From assembly GCF_001439845.1 (NCBI RefSeq), contig NZ_JYLO01000012.1:186001-250000 (forward strand): a stretch of 64,000 nucleotides of DNA, in the 5' to 3' direction. Of the stretch, positions 7,026-16,790 are shown one piece after another. Origin of the DNA: Pseudomonas lactis (lineage in GTDB: Bacteria; Pseudomonadota; Gammaproteobacteria; Pseudomonadales; Pseudomonadaceae). The notes under the pieces were generated by a model. It saw only the letters and a program-made list of their open reading frames with translations. It had not been told where the DNA came from and made no database searches. Numbering within the stretch: position 1 is the stretch's first letter; each line of letters begins with the position of its first letter. Both the position numbers and the translations under genes were made by a program.

Positions 7026-9890
7026 ATGCAACTGACCCAAGCCCCAGCCCCCGGTGCACGTGCAGTGATCCGCGATGAAGAGTGGATTATCCAGAATGCC
7101 GACCAATGCAATCTTGGTGGCTGGCAGCTCTCCTGCATAGGCGTGTCGGAAACCGTGCGCAATCGTCATGCGCTTTTCCTCACTGAACTCGAAGGCGTCA
7201 CGCTGATTGACCCAGCAAAGACTGAGCTGGTGTACGACGAATCGCCCACATTTATTGCTTCGCGGCTGTTTATCGAGGCGCGTCTGCGTCAGTCGGCGCT
7301 GCAAAGCGAGTCGGTAGTGATTGGTCAGCATGGGGTCATGGATGCGCTGCCGTTTCAGTTGCAGCCCGCTCATCAGGTCTTGCAGCAGCTGCGCCCGCGC
7401 TTGCTCATTGCGGATACAGTAGGCCTAGGTAAAACCCTTGAGGCCGGCATCCTTACTGCTGAGTTGATGCGCAGAGGTAAAGCGCGCCGCATTTTGGTGG
7501 TCACTACCAAAAGTATGATGCGCCAGTTTCAGCAGGAGTTCTGGAACCGCTTTACCATCCCGCTCACCCGCCTGGACTCAGCCGGTATTCAGCGCATTCG
7601 TCGCGATATCCCTGCCAATCACAATCCCTTCAACTACTTCGACCGCACCATAATCTCGGTCGATACCTTGAAGCGCGACAGCGAGTACCGGCACTACCTG
7701 GAAAGCGCCTGGTGGGATCTGATCATCATCGACGAAGCCCACAACGTTTCCTACAAGGGCAATCGTACCCAAAGTAATCGCTTGGCTGAGTTACTCTCGC
7801 AACGCTCCGATGCATTGATCTTGCTCACCGCCACGCCGCACAACGGCAAAAAAGACAGCTTCGCCAGCCTCGTGCGCATGCTCGACCCCACGGTGCTACC
7901 AGCAGGGGCCGACTACACCCGTGAGGATGTCGATCACCTCTTTGTTCGCCGTTTCAAGAAAGACGTGCGCGAGCAGATGACGCAGGAGTTCCCAGAGCGA
8001 GAAGTGTTTCGTTTGGCCTGCGCCGCAAGCCCGGCGGAAAACCTCGCCTTCGATGCCCTAGCCGAGCTCAAACTTAATAGCGACGGGACCGGTGCGCGCG
8101 ACGGTGCCATGTTGTTCCGCACCGTGCTGGAAAAGGCGCTGTTCTCTTCCCCGGCAGCCTGCCTACAAACGCTGAAAGAGCGCATCCGAAAGCTCGAGGT
8201 AAAAGACGCACGCCATCCTGATCTTGAGGGGCTGCGTGATCTTCAAGTTCTGGTGCAGGCCATCAGTGCCGACAAATTCAGCAAATTCCAGCACCTCATC
8301 AGCCAGCTCAAACAAGGTCAGCACTGGCGTTGGGATGGCAAAGATCCAAGTGACCGCCTGGTGATCTTCACCGAGCGAGTGGAAACACTGAAATTCCTCC
8401 AGCTAGAGCTGCCCAAGGCCTTGGGGTTAAAAGACAACGCCGTAGCCATCCTGCACGGCCAATTGCCTGACCAGGACATCCAGCAGGCGGTCGAAGATTT
8501 CGGCAAAACCCATTCGCCCCTGCGCCTGCTGATTGCCTCGGATGTGGCCTCCGAAGGTCTTAACCTGCACTACCAAGCTCATCGGCTGATCCACTTCGAT
8601 ATTTCCTGGTCACTGATGGTGTTCCAGCAGCGCAATGGTCGTGTGGATCGATATGGTCAACTGCATGCCCCGAAAATCGGCTACCTGCTGACAGAACCTC
8701 GCCACGAGAGAATTCGCGGTGACTTGCGCTACCTGGAAATCCTGATTGCTAAGGACGTGCAGGCGGCGAAGAATATCGGCGATCCATCAGCCTTTATGGG
8801 GTTGTATGACGAGGAGCTGGAAGCCTTCGAAGTGGCCAAGGCCATTGAAGGCAACCGCACTGTCGAGGAATTCGCCGCGCTACTGGCTGGGGATGATATC
8901 GACCCTTTCGAAGCCCTGTGGGGCGCGAACGTACCCGGCACTGATAGCGTTGCGCCCGCCAGCACAGCAGTGCTCATGGTGCCCACTGCTGAACTCACCA
9001 GTCTGTTTAACGACAGCTACATTTACCTTCGCGATGCCTTGCGCTGGCTGGCGCAACAGTCGCCGCGCGAACATGCTGCAATCAAAACGGATGATGCCAG
9101 CCGCACGCTGAGCTTCCAGCCCAGTCGCGACCTTGCCCAGGTGCTCAAGCGTGATCTGGCCAGCGAAATGTGGCCGAACGATAATACCTTTGCCTTGAGC
9201 GCCGATAAGGCTGTGGTTGAAGAGGCCATCAAACAGGCGCGCGACACCAATGCCTGGCCGCAGCTGCACTACCTCTGGGCGCTCAACCCAATTGCCCAGT
9301 GGCTCGACTACAAACTTATGGCACTGTTTCGTCGCCAGCGTGCGCCGCTGCTGCGCGTTGCGAAGGGGCTGACCGCAGGCGAAGCCATCGTGCTGGTGCT
9401 CGCCCAGGTGCCCAATCGCCGGGGTCAAGCCGTGCTAGCCGAGTGGCTCGGTGTACAGCTCGATGCTGCTGGGCAGGTGGTAGGCGTACTCAGCCTGGCG
9501 GAAACACTACAGCGCACAGGACTCACCAGCACCGCGAAAGCCCAGGCCAACGATGGTCAGGCGCCCGACAGCCGTGCCCTGCAAAGTGCACTACCGGCGG
9601 TTATTCAGGCAGCTGAAAAACACATCAAACCGATCAAGCAGGCCTTCGATGCCAACTGCCGCCAACGTCTGGAGCGCGAGTTGGCCAAACTGCAAACCCT
9701 GCAGCTCAAACACAACGAACAGCTGGAAATCGATTTCGCCAAGGGTATAGAACAGGTCATCGCAGCCAAACGTAAGCAGAAAGAAAGCGCCACCGCAGAC
9801 CTGTTCAGCAACTACCAACAATGGATTCGCGACACCCTGCAACTGGATGACCGCGCTCAGTTCACCGTTGTTGCCGCACTGATGGCTTAA
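7026..9890 (+). CDS. SNF2/RapA-type helicase, DrmD-like, first gene of a DISARM-like operon
   Basis: A 954-residue superfamily 2 ATPase. Motif I reads DTVGLGKT (residues 130-137), motif II is DEAH (236-239), and the C-terminal helicase lobe has SEGLNL and QRNGRVDRYGQ, the SNF2/RapA form of motifs V and VI. The remaining 350 residues are helical with a charged coiled-coil-like tail. AAGGA lies 9 nt before the ATG. DISARM loci of class 1 begin with an SNF2-like helicase (DrmD) followed by a large adenine methylase; the same order is seen here, with the methylase only 14 nt away. Family knowledge suggests ATP-driven DNA translocation in phage restriction. The assignment as DrmD rests on motif pattern and gene order, not on a search. 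Confidence 0.8.
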   Translation: MQLTQAPAPGARAVIRDEEWIIQNADQCNLGGWQLSCIGVSETVRNRHALFLTELEGVTLIDPAKTELVYDESPTFIASRLFIEARLRQSALQSESVVIGQHGVMDALPFQLQPAHQVLQQLRPRLLIADTVGLGKTLEAGILTAELMRRGKARRILVVTTKSMMRQFQQEFWNRFTIPLTRLDSAGIQRIRRDIPANHNPFNYFDRTIISVDTLKRDSEYRHYLESAWWDLIIIDEAHNVSYKGNRTQSNRLAELLSQRSDALILLTATPHNGKKDSFASLVRMLDPTVLPAGADYTREDVDHLFVRRFKKDVREQMTQEFPEREVFRLACAASPAENLAFDALAELKLNSDGTGARDGAMLFRTVLEKALFSSPAACLQTLKERIRKLEVKDARHPDLEGLRDLQVLVQAISADKFSKFQHLISQLKQGQHWRWDGKDPSDRLVIFTERVETLKFLQLELPKALGLKDNAVAILHGQLPDQDIQQAVEDFGKTHSPLRLLIASDVASEGLNLHYQAHRLIHFDISWSLMVFQQRNGRVDRYGQLHAPKIGYLLTEPRHERIRGDLRYLEILIAKDVQAAKNIGDPSAFMGLYDEELEAFEVAKAIEGNRTVEEFAALLAGDDIDPFEALWGANVPGTDSVAPASTAVLMVPTAELTSLFNDSYIYLRDALRWLAQQSPREHAAIKTDDASRTLSFQPSRDLAQVLKRDLASEMWPNDNTFALSADKAVVEEAIKQARDTNAWPQLHYLWALNPIAQWLDYKLMALFRRQRAPLLRVAKGLTAGEAIVLVLAQVPNRRGQAVLAEWLGVQLDAAGQVVGVLSLAETLQRTGLTSTAKAQANDGQAPDSRALQSALPAVIQAAEKHIKPIKQAFDANCRQRLERELAKLQTLQLKHNEQLEIDFAKGIEQVIAAKRKQKESATADLFSNYQQWIRDTLQLDDRAQFTVVAALMA

Positions 9891-9904
9891 GGAAGGAATA
9901 CAGC

Positions 9905-12900
9905 ATGAGTTTTGCCATCACCGGCCTCACCAATGCCAACGAGTTCTACAGCCAGCACTACCTGGACGAGATCCTCGAAAAAGACCTCAAGCCGCTGTTT
10001 GACCAATGGAAAGAGCAGGGCGCGCAAAGCCCCGTCGCTCGTCTGCGCACTGCTGCGGGCGCTAATGGTTACTTCCGTGCCCGCGAGCGCTTTCTGAATG
10101 AGCGCAAAACTAGCGAGCGCGCCAGCCTGTTTATTGACTTAGTGCAGCCTCTGCTCGCTGCCCTAGGTTACGAGCTAGTGCCTCAGAACCTTACGTTGGC
10201 CGAAGGCGAATTGCCGGTGCTCGCGGTGTACCGCGATGCCAAGCACCAGCCGCTGTTGGTTGTTGCGGCAGCTATTGCCAATGCGGAAGACGACGAGAAC
10301 AGCCCACTGCAATTGCTTGCGCCGGCGGCCAGTGAACAAGGCAAAGGTAAATATGCCCACAGCGATTGGGAGGAAACCCTCAGCAAACGCCTGTTTGCCG
10401 ACGACCACCCGCCACGCTGGGTATTGCTGCTGCACCATGAAGAGTGGCTGCTGATCGAGCGCAGCAAATGGGGGCGCAAGGCACTGCTGCGCTTCAACCT
10501 GCCGGAACTGTTCGGTCCGCGTGATGACAAGCAATTCCGCGCTATGGCCGCGCTGCTGGGCAGCCAGTCGGTGCTTCCGGTGGAAGGCGGCGTGGCGCTG
10601 CTCGACAGCCTGGACGACAGCTCGCACAAGCATGCCTTTGAGGTATCCACTGATCTCAAATACGCCCTACGTGAATGCATTGAGCTGATTGCCAATGAGG
10701 CTATATGGTACAAACGCACGGTGGCCAAAGAGAAGGTGTTTGAGCGTAACGATACCGACCTAGCCGACCAGCTCAGTCGTGAAAGCCTGCGCTACATGTA
10801 CCGTCTGCTGTTTATGTTTTATATCGAGGCGCGGCCCGAGCTGGGGTATGCGCCCATCGATGCCGAGGCCTACCTCAAAGGCTACAGCATCGAGCACCTG
10901 CGCGAATTGGAACAAACCCCGCTGATCACCAGCGAAGCTCAGGAAGGTTTCTATTTTCACGACAGCCTCAGGCAGCTCTTTGGCTTGATCTGGCAAGGCT
11001 ATCCGCACCGGGATGCCAGGGCGAGTCAGCTCGACTTGGGTGGCAGTCATGATAGCTTGCTCGACAACGGCTTCACCATCGCGCCGCTACAAGGACACCT
11101 GTTTGACCCTACGCGCACACCGCTACTGGGTAGCGTGAAGCTGCGTAACTCGGTGCTGCAGAAAGTGATCGAGCTAATGTCATTGTCCCGGGGCGGTGGC
11201 AAGAGCCGTCGTGGGCGTATCAGCTATGGCACCCTCGGTATCAACCAACTGGGTGCGGTGTACGAATCGCTGCTGTCCTTCCGTGGCTTTTTCGCCGAAG
11301 AAGATCTCTACGAGGTACGCCCTGACCCCAAGGGTAAGAAGGCAAGTACGGGCGACGAGAGCGAAGAAGACGATTCGAGCGAGAGTGATACGGACAGAGA
11401 GGAAGGCCTCGATACCCCCAGCGCCGCCGACAAGAAAAAAGATGCCGAGGTCAACCCGCTGGATGCGGCGTATTTTGTACCTGCTAGTAGCATCAGCCAC
11501 TATACAGACGCTGAACGCTTGTTTGGTGGCAATACGAAGATTCATCCTAAGGGCAGTTTTATCTATCGCCTGGCCGGTCGTGCCCGCGAGAAATCGGCGA
11601 GCTATTACACCCCGGAAGTGCTGACCAAATGCCTGGTCGAGCATGCGCTGAAGGAGATTGTCCCCGGCAAGTCGGCAGATGAAATTCTGAAGCTCACCGT
11701 GTGCGAGCCGGCCATGGGTAGCGCTGCGTTCTTGAACGAGGCCGTCAGCCAATTAGCCGAAGCTTATCTGCAGGCCAAGCAGAAGGAGCTGGGCCGCACT
11801 ATCCCGCACGAGCAGTACACCGAAGAAAAACAGCGGGTGAAGATGTTCATTGCCGACAGCAATGTCTTCGGTGTGGACCTCAACCCCATTGCGGTGGAGC
11901 TAGCCGAAGTCTCCTTGTGGCTCAACGCCATTTTCAAAGGCAGCCATGTGCCGTGGTTTGGCTTGCAGCTGTACAACGGTAACTCCCTGGTGGGCGCGCG
12001 ACGCGAACTGTTTAGCACCGCCCAGCTCAGCCCGGGCAGGGGTGAAAACGGTCTGCCCGAACGCGACTGGCGCGCTGCCGCGCCGCGTGCTTTGCCACTC
12101 ACACAAGTGCCCGCCGCTACCGATGTATACCACTTTTTGCTACCTGCTGAAGGCATGGGTATGGTCAGCGATAAGGTGATAAAGGCACTGAAGCCCGCGG
12201 CCTTCAACCAATTCAAACAATGGCGCAACGCCTTTACTGCGCCGCTGAGTAGCGATGAAATCAAACGGGTACAGGCGCTAAGTGTTGCCACCGAGCAGCT
12301 CTGGCAGCAACACGCCCAGGAGTTGGCCCGTGTGCGCGCCGCTACTTGCGATGAGCTTCATGTATGGCCCGACCCGGCCGCGAACCGCGCTCCGACTAGC
12401 ACCGCGCAGAAAGATGCCGCCTACCAGCGGGAAATGCTTAGCGAAGCGCAGAAAAATGCCAGCCCATACCGTCGCCTCAAACTGGTGATGGATGCCTGGT
12501 GCGCCCTGTGGTTCTGGCCACTGGATAAAGCCAGCGAGTTGCCTAGCCGCGAACACTGGTGGTTTGTGCTGGAAACTGTACTGCTCGGCAATGCCAGCCT
12601 GAACAGTGTGTCGGCGGATGATCTATTCCCAGAAACCCACCCGCAGCAGGGGCTGGACTTTGCTCCCGAGCGTGACCGTTACGGCTATGTCGATATCGCC
12701 GCGCTGATCAACGCCTTGCCTCAACTGCAGGTGGCGCAGCAAGTGGCCGGCCAGCAGCACTTTATGCATTGGGCGCTGGAGTTTGCTGATGTCTTCAAGG
12801 ATCGTGGCGGCTTTGATGTAGTGCTGGGTAACCCGCCTTGGATCAAGGTGGAGTGGAACGAGCAGGCGCTGCTCTCGGACTTTGATCCGCGTTTTGCCAT

Positions 12901-14827
12901 TCGTAAGCTTAGCGCCAAGCAGACGGCGGATCAGCGTGAAGCGGTGTTTGCCGCCTTGCCGCACGCAAAGGCTGATTTTCTGGCTGAGTGCGTGGCTACA
13001 GAAGGTATGGGGCAGTTTCTCAACGCCGTACAGAACTATCCGCTACTCAAGGGTCAGCAGAACAATCTGTACAAATGCTTTCTGCCGCTGGTGTGGCAGA
13101 TCGGTAGTGGCGTACAGGCGCTACTGCACCCCGAGGGAGTGTATGACGACCCCAAGGCGGGAGAGCTGCGCGCATCCCTATATCCTCGCTTGAAGGCGCA
13201 TTACCAGTTCACCAATGTGAATCTGTTGTTTCAGGAAGTGATGATCTGGGTCCGATATTCCATCAACGTTTATGGGCGTGTTCAGAACGAGATTCGCTTC
13301 CGGACAATGGCCAACCTGTTCGCGACAGCGACGGTAGCGGCCAGCCTGGAACATACTGGCGGTGGCTCCGTTCCGGGTATTAAAAGGAATGAAGGTGGAT
13401 GGAATACGGCCGGTCATGCCAGTCGAGTGATAGAAGTGGATGAAGCCTTGCTGGCTACCTTTGCTCAGCTCTATGACATTCCTGGGACTCCTGCATTGCA
13501 GGCCCGCTTGCCCGCGGTACATAGCCGTGAGCTGGTTGCAGTGCTGGAAAAATTTGCCTGCGTACCAAGAAGACTCGGAGATCTGCAGGGTAATTATGGC
13601 ACCCTTGAAATGTGGCACGAAACTGGCGCGCAAAAGGACGGCACCATCTGCCGCCGTAACACCAGCGAACACGGTTTTGTCTCTGATCCCGCCGAGTTTG
13701 TGCTGTCCGGCCCGCATTTCTTTGTCGGTAATCCGTTCTACAAGACACCTCGTATGGTTTGCACAACTCCACGTGCTTATGATCCGCTCGACCTTGAATT
13801 ACTACCTGACGACTACCTGGCGCGTACTAACTACCTACCAGCCTGCGACGCACAGGAGTACGCCCGTCGTGTGCCAAGGGTGAGCTGGGTGGAAGAGGGC
13901 GAGCGCGAAGCGAGAGCGGCGACAAGGTATTATCGCATGGCTTTTCGCGGCATGCTGTCCCAGTCAGGTGAGCGTACTTTGATTGGCTCAATTGCAGCAC
14001 CGGGACAGGCGCATATTAACGGCGTGCAAAGCACCGTATTCAAAAGCGTTGAGCACCTGCTGTATCAAGCGATCTTTTCGTCGTCTTTGACCGCAGATTT
14101 CTTTATCAAAACCACCGGACGAAGCAATCTGCACTTTATCTGGGAGCAGTTTCCTATGGTGGAAATGCAGGCTGCTGCTGCGTTGAGAACCTTGACACTT
14201 AACTGCCTCACCACTCACTACGCTGACCTCTGGCGCGACTGCTGGCAGCCCGCTTTTCAGCAGGATTGTTGGGCCAGTAACGACCCGCGCCTGACGCAGG
14301 ACTTCTTCACTCAGCTCACCCCCGACTGGCAGCGCAACTGTGCCCTGCGCAGCGACTATGCTCGCCGTCAGGCGCTGGTGGAAATCGACGTGCTCGCTGC
14401 CCAGGCACTCGGACTCACGCTTGACGAACTGCTCACCATCTACCGCGTGCAGTTCCCGGTGATGCATCAGAACGAGCGTGACACATGGTACGACGCTCAG
14501 GGGCGCATCATCTTCACCGTGAACATTGGGCTTGCGGGCGTGGGCCTGCAGCGCAAGGCCGGCAAGCGCGACGCCAACTGCACCGTGCGCCTGCCCGATG
14601 GCAGCACCAAAACCGGTCGTCTCGGTTGGGAAGATGTAAAACCCAAAAACGGCCAACCCCAAGTCCCCGACGGCACCGTCATCGAGTGCCCTATCCTTGA
14701 CGACACCCAACCCGGCGGCCCAATACACCGCACCATCCAATACACCGCCCCTTTCACGCTGGCTGACCGCGAAGCTGACTATCACGTAGCCTGGGCGCAT
14801 TTTGCCAAGGAGGCGAACCATTGCTAA
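9905..14827 (+). CDS. Very large Eco57I/PglX-type adenine-N6 DNA methyltransferase (DrmMI-like)
   Basis: The 1640-residue protein has the SAM-binding motif CEPAMGSAAF near residue 600 and the catalytic NPPW near residue 975, the signature of N6-adenine methylases of the Eco57I/PglX/DrmMI type. The first 450 residues resemble an N-terminal recognition or nuclease-like region of such proteins. A striking acidic low-complexity linker (D/E/S-rich) lies at about 478-505, just before the methylase core. A long C-terminal part probably recognises the target sequence. Ribosome site GGAAGGA is upstream. In BREX and DISARM such enzymes mark host DNA. Whether this one acts as methylase only or also helps restriction cannot be told from sequence. 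Confidence 0.85.
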   Translation: MSFAITGLTNANEFYSQHYLDEILEKDLKPLFDQWKEQGAQSPVARLRTAAGANGYFRARERFLNERKTSERASLFIDLVQPLLAALGYELVPQNLTLAEGELPVLAVYRDAKHQPLLVVAAAIANAEDDENSPLQLLAPAASEQGKGKYAHSDWEETLSKRLFADDHPPRWVLLLHHEEWLLIERSKWGRKALLRFNLPELFGPRDDKQFRAMAALLGSQSVLPVEGGVALLDSLDDSSHKHAFEVSTDLKYALRECIELIANEAIWYKRTVAKEKVFERNDTDLADQLSRESLRYMYRLLFMFYIEARPELGYAPIDAEAYLKGYSIEHLRELEQTPLITSEAQEGFYFHDSLRQLFGLIWQGYPHRDARASQLDLGGSHDSLLDNGFTIAPLQGHLFDPTRTPLLGSVKLRNSVLQKVIELMSLSRGGGKSRRGRISYGTLGINQLGAVYESLLSFRGFFAEEDLYEVRPDPKGKKASTGDESEEDDSSESDTDREEGLDTPSAADKKKDAEVNPLDAAYFVPASSISHYTDAERLFGGNTKIHPKGSFIYRLAGRAREKSASYYTPEVLTKCLVEHALKEIVPGKSADEILKLTVCEPAMGSAAFLNEAVSQLAEAYLQAKQKELGRTIPHEQYTEEKQRVKMFIADSNVFGVDLNPIAVELAEVSLWLNAIFKGSHVPWFGLQLYNGNSLVGARRELFSTAQLSPGRGENGLPERDWRAAAPRALPLTQVPAATDVYHFLLPAEGMGMVSDKVIKALKPAAFNQFKQWRNAFTAPLSSDEIKRVQALSVATEQLWQQHAQELARVRAATCDELHVWPDPAANRAPTSTAQKDAAYQREMLSEAQKNASPYRRLKLVMDAWCALWFWPLDKASELPSREHWWFVLETVLLGNASLNSVSADDLFPETHPQQGLDFAPERDRYGYVDIAALINALPQLQVAQQVAGQQHFMHWALEFADVFKDRGGFDVVLGNPPWIKVEWNEQALLSDFDPRFAIRKLSAKQTADQREAVFAALPHAKADFLAECVATEGMGQFLNAVQNYPLLKGQQNNLYKCFLPLVWQIGSGVQALLHPEGVYDDPKAGELRASLYPRLKAHYQFTNVNLLFQEVMIWVRYSINVYGRVQNEIRFRTMANLFATATVAASLEHTGGGSVPGIKRNEGGWNTAGHASRVIEVDEALLATFAQLYDIPGTPALQARLPAVHSRELVAVLEKFACVPRRLGDLQGNYGTLEMWHETGAQKDGTICRRNTSEHGFVSDPAEFVLSGPHFFVGNPFYKTPRMVCTTPRAYDPLDLELLPDDYLARTNYLPACDAQEYARRVPRVSWVEEGEREARAATRYYRMAFRGMLSQSGERTLIGSIAAPGQAHINGVQSTVFKSVEHLLYQAIFSSSLTADFFIKTTGRSNLHFIWEQFPMVEMQAAAALRTLTLNCLTTHYADLWRDCWQPAFQQDCWASNDPRLTQDFFTQLTPDWQRNCALRSDYARRQALVEIDVLAAQALGLTLDELLTIYRVQFPVMHQNERDTWYDAQGRIIFTVNIGLAGVGLQRKAGKRDANCTVRLPDGSTKTGRLGWEDVKPKNGQPQVPDGTVIECPILDDTQPGGPIHRTIQYTAPFTLADREADYHVAWAHFAKEANHC

Positions 14828-15000
14828 CCCTACTGGAGGACTCAGCAAGGCGGATATCGGACAGCTCAAAGTTCTGCTGACGGATTGTATGAGCAACAGA
14901 TGTTGAAGCGTGATGGCGCGAGCCATCGTTATTTCGTGCGCTAGCCGCTAAAGCCTGGATACCAGCACACCGCTGAGCTACCACCATAAGGAAACGGATT

Positions 15001-16785
15001 TTGGCTACCCAAACCATCGAGCAGTTCTTCACCGGCAAGACCCTGGAAATTCCCGCGTACCAGCGTGACTACGCCTGGACGACCAGCAATATCGACGACT
15101 TGTTTGAGGATATCGAGGAAGCGATGGAGCTGGGCGGTGGCCACTATCTGGGCACCTTTATCTTGTCGCAGACTGGAAAGATGGCACCGGTGCGAGTGGT
15201 GGATGGTCAGCAGCGGCTTACCACGCTGACCATGCTGCTCGATGCTTTGGTTGATGCAGTCGATGAGTTGCCCATCAAGGAGCATTACCGCAGTACCTAC
15301 ATCACGCATCCTGTATACGGCCCCAAGTTCACCGTTCTTGGCAGTAACAAGTCATTCTTTTCTGCACTACTGAATGATGAGATGCCAGAGCCTGATTCTG
15401 ATGGCCAGCAGCGCTTACTGGTTGCCTACCAGTGGATTCGCCAACGCATCAGAGCCATCAAGGTGCACCAAGGACAGGAAGCCATCAAGAGCTGGTTGCT
15501 GAGCATCAGCCATCTTGAGGTGCTTGAGTTCACCGAGGCCAATGAGGGTAAAGCCATTCGCATGTTCCAGTCGGTCAACGACCGGGGGGTACCTTTGGCG
15601 AAGATGGATATCGTCAAGAGTTTGTTGATCTATTACTCCAATCGCTTTCTGGATGGCGAATTGGATTCGATGATCGCTGATAAGTTCGGTGAGGCCTTCC
15701 GCAGCTTTAGCAAACTCAAGAAGCTCGCGGCGGAGCCGGGTTATCAGATTCGTCTGATCAATCGTGATCCGTTCCGGGAAGACGACGTGCTGCGGTATCA
15801 CTATTTCGCGTTTAACGGCGAGCAACACGATGTGGAGTCCGGGGCGGATTACAACGCAACCTCTGAAACAGTTCTGGAGTCTTTCCTCAAGCCGGCACTC
15901 AAAGCCATGCGCGGCGACAAGGAGCGCTTAGCCAGGTTTATCAGTGATTATGTCAGTGATTTGGAGGTGTTCTTTAAAGGTCTGCTCGGTTTGGCTGAGG
16001 GGGGGCGAACCAACCGAGGCCTTTATCTGCTGCTGGTTGTTCAGGATCTCTCGGCCACGCTTTACCCGCTGATCATCCGCCTGTTCACTTCGAAGATGCT
16101 GGAGGTGCAAGTACCTAGCTATCTGAATTATTCGATGCTTGAGTTGATTGAGCTCGCAGACCTTCGTGTGTTTAAACTGCAGGGTACGAATCCGCAAGCC
16201 GACATGGCTGCTCTCATGCGAGCGTTTAGTCATTTAACCACTGAGGAGATTGCTGAGCGGTTGATCAATTTTTGTCAGCGGTTTATGCCAAGCGCTAAGT
16301 TCGAGTCGCGTTTGGCTGGGGAGGAGATGTTCCGAAACCCTGGGCTTGCGCGAGTTTTGTTGGAATCTGAGAGCGCAGCCAGAGTCGCCGTGGGTTTGCC
16401 ACAGCTCGATATAGGAGACCTGGTCGAGATCAGTACTGCAGGTCTGACCATCGAGCATATTCTTCCGCAGGAGCCTTCCTTTGGCGTCCGTCTGTATGGT
16501 TTCCGCACTGAAGACGCCTATCTCGAGCATATCCATCTGCTCGGTAATCTCGCACCGCTTGAGAAGCGCATCAACAGTGCCTGCAATAACTGCTCAGCGG
16601 AGAACAAGATGCGCGATCAGAAATTGTACCGGTCTTCGCAGTTCAGGTTAATCCAGGGGGTGGCGGCCAAGAACGCTAGTGCCAATCCAGCCTTTTCCAA
16701 GGATGCGATCCTTGCCCGTAGCATCGAGATTGCCAAGTTCTCAGTGAAAAAATGGCCCCTCACTGAAGCTGATCTTGCCGAGTAA
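15001..16785 (+). CDS. DUF262/DUF1524 (GmrSD-type) protein
   Basis: The N-terminus carries the DUF262 signatures IPAYQRDYAW and VVDGQQRLTTL, a ParB-like fold that in GmrS-type enzymes binds and hydrolyses nucleotide. The C-terminus has the DUF1524 HNH-type pattern: EHILPQ, then GNL and a downstream Asn and Cys-containing segment (NNCSAENKM). Both halves together are the architecture of GmrSD type IV restriction enzymes, which cut modified DNA. The start is TTG at 15001, supported by AAGGAAA 9 nt upstream; no ATG fits. It lies 173 nt after the methylase and 5 nt before the giant helicase. A DUF262 protein is not one of the classical DISARM components, so its presence inside the operon is notable. 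It may add modified-DNA restriction. Confidence 0.8.
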   Translation: MATQTIEQFFTGKTLEIPAYQRDYAWTTSNIDDLFEDIEEAMELGGGHYLGTFILSQTGKMAPVRVVDGQQRLTTLTMLLDALVDAVDELPIKEHYRSTYITHPVYGPKFTVLGSNKSFFSALLNDEMPEPDSDGQQRLLVAYQWIRQRIRAIKVHQGQEAIKSWLLSISHLEVLEFTEANEGKAIRMFQSVNDRGVPLAKMDIVKSLLIYYSNRFLDGELDSMIADKFGEAFRSFSKLKKLAAEPGYQIRLINRDPFREDDVLRYHYFAFNGEQHDVESGADYNATSETVLESFLKPALKAMRGDKERLARFISDYVSDLEVFFKGLLGLAEGGRTNRGLYLLLVVQDLSATLYPLIIRLFTSKMLEVQVPSYLNYSMLELIELADLRVFKLQGTNPQADMAALMRAFSHLTTEEIAERLINFCQRFMPSAKFESRLAGEEMFRNPGLARVLLESESAARVAVGLPQLDIGDLVEISTAGLTIEHILPQEPSFGVRLYGFRTEDAYLEHIHLLGNLAPLEKRINSACNNCSAENKMRDQKLYRSSQFRLIQGVAAKNASANPAFSKDAILARSIEIAKFSVKKWPLTEADLAE

Positions 16786-16790
16786 AAAAT

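Noticed and set aside
6666..7373. 235-codon minus-strand frame overlapping the start of the SNF2 helicase gene
   Set aside because: It runs opposite to well-supported coding sequence for half its length and has no recognisable domain; an LLERAGF stretch alone is not enough for an acetyltransferase call.
13988..14926. 312-codon minus-strand frame inside the methyltransferase gene
   Set aside because: It is the antisense shadow of a long G+C-rich gene with clear methylase motifs on the other strand.
14828..15000. Small gene between the methylase and the DUF262 gene
   Set aside because: Only very short frames with no good ribosome site are present in this 173-nt gap.
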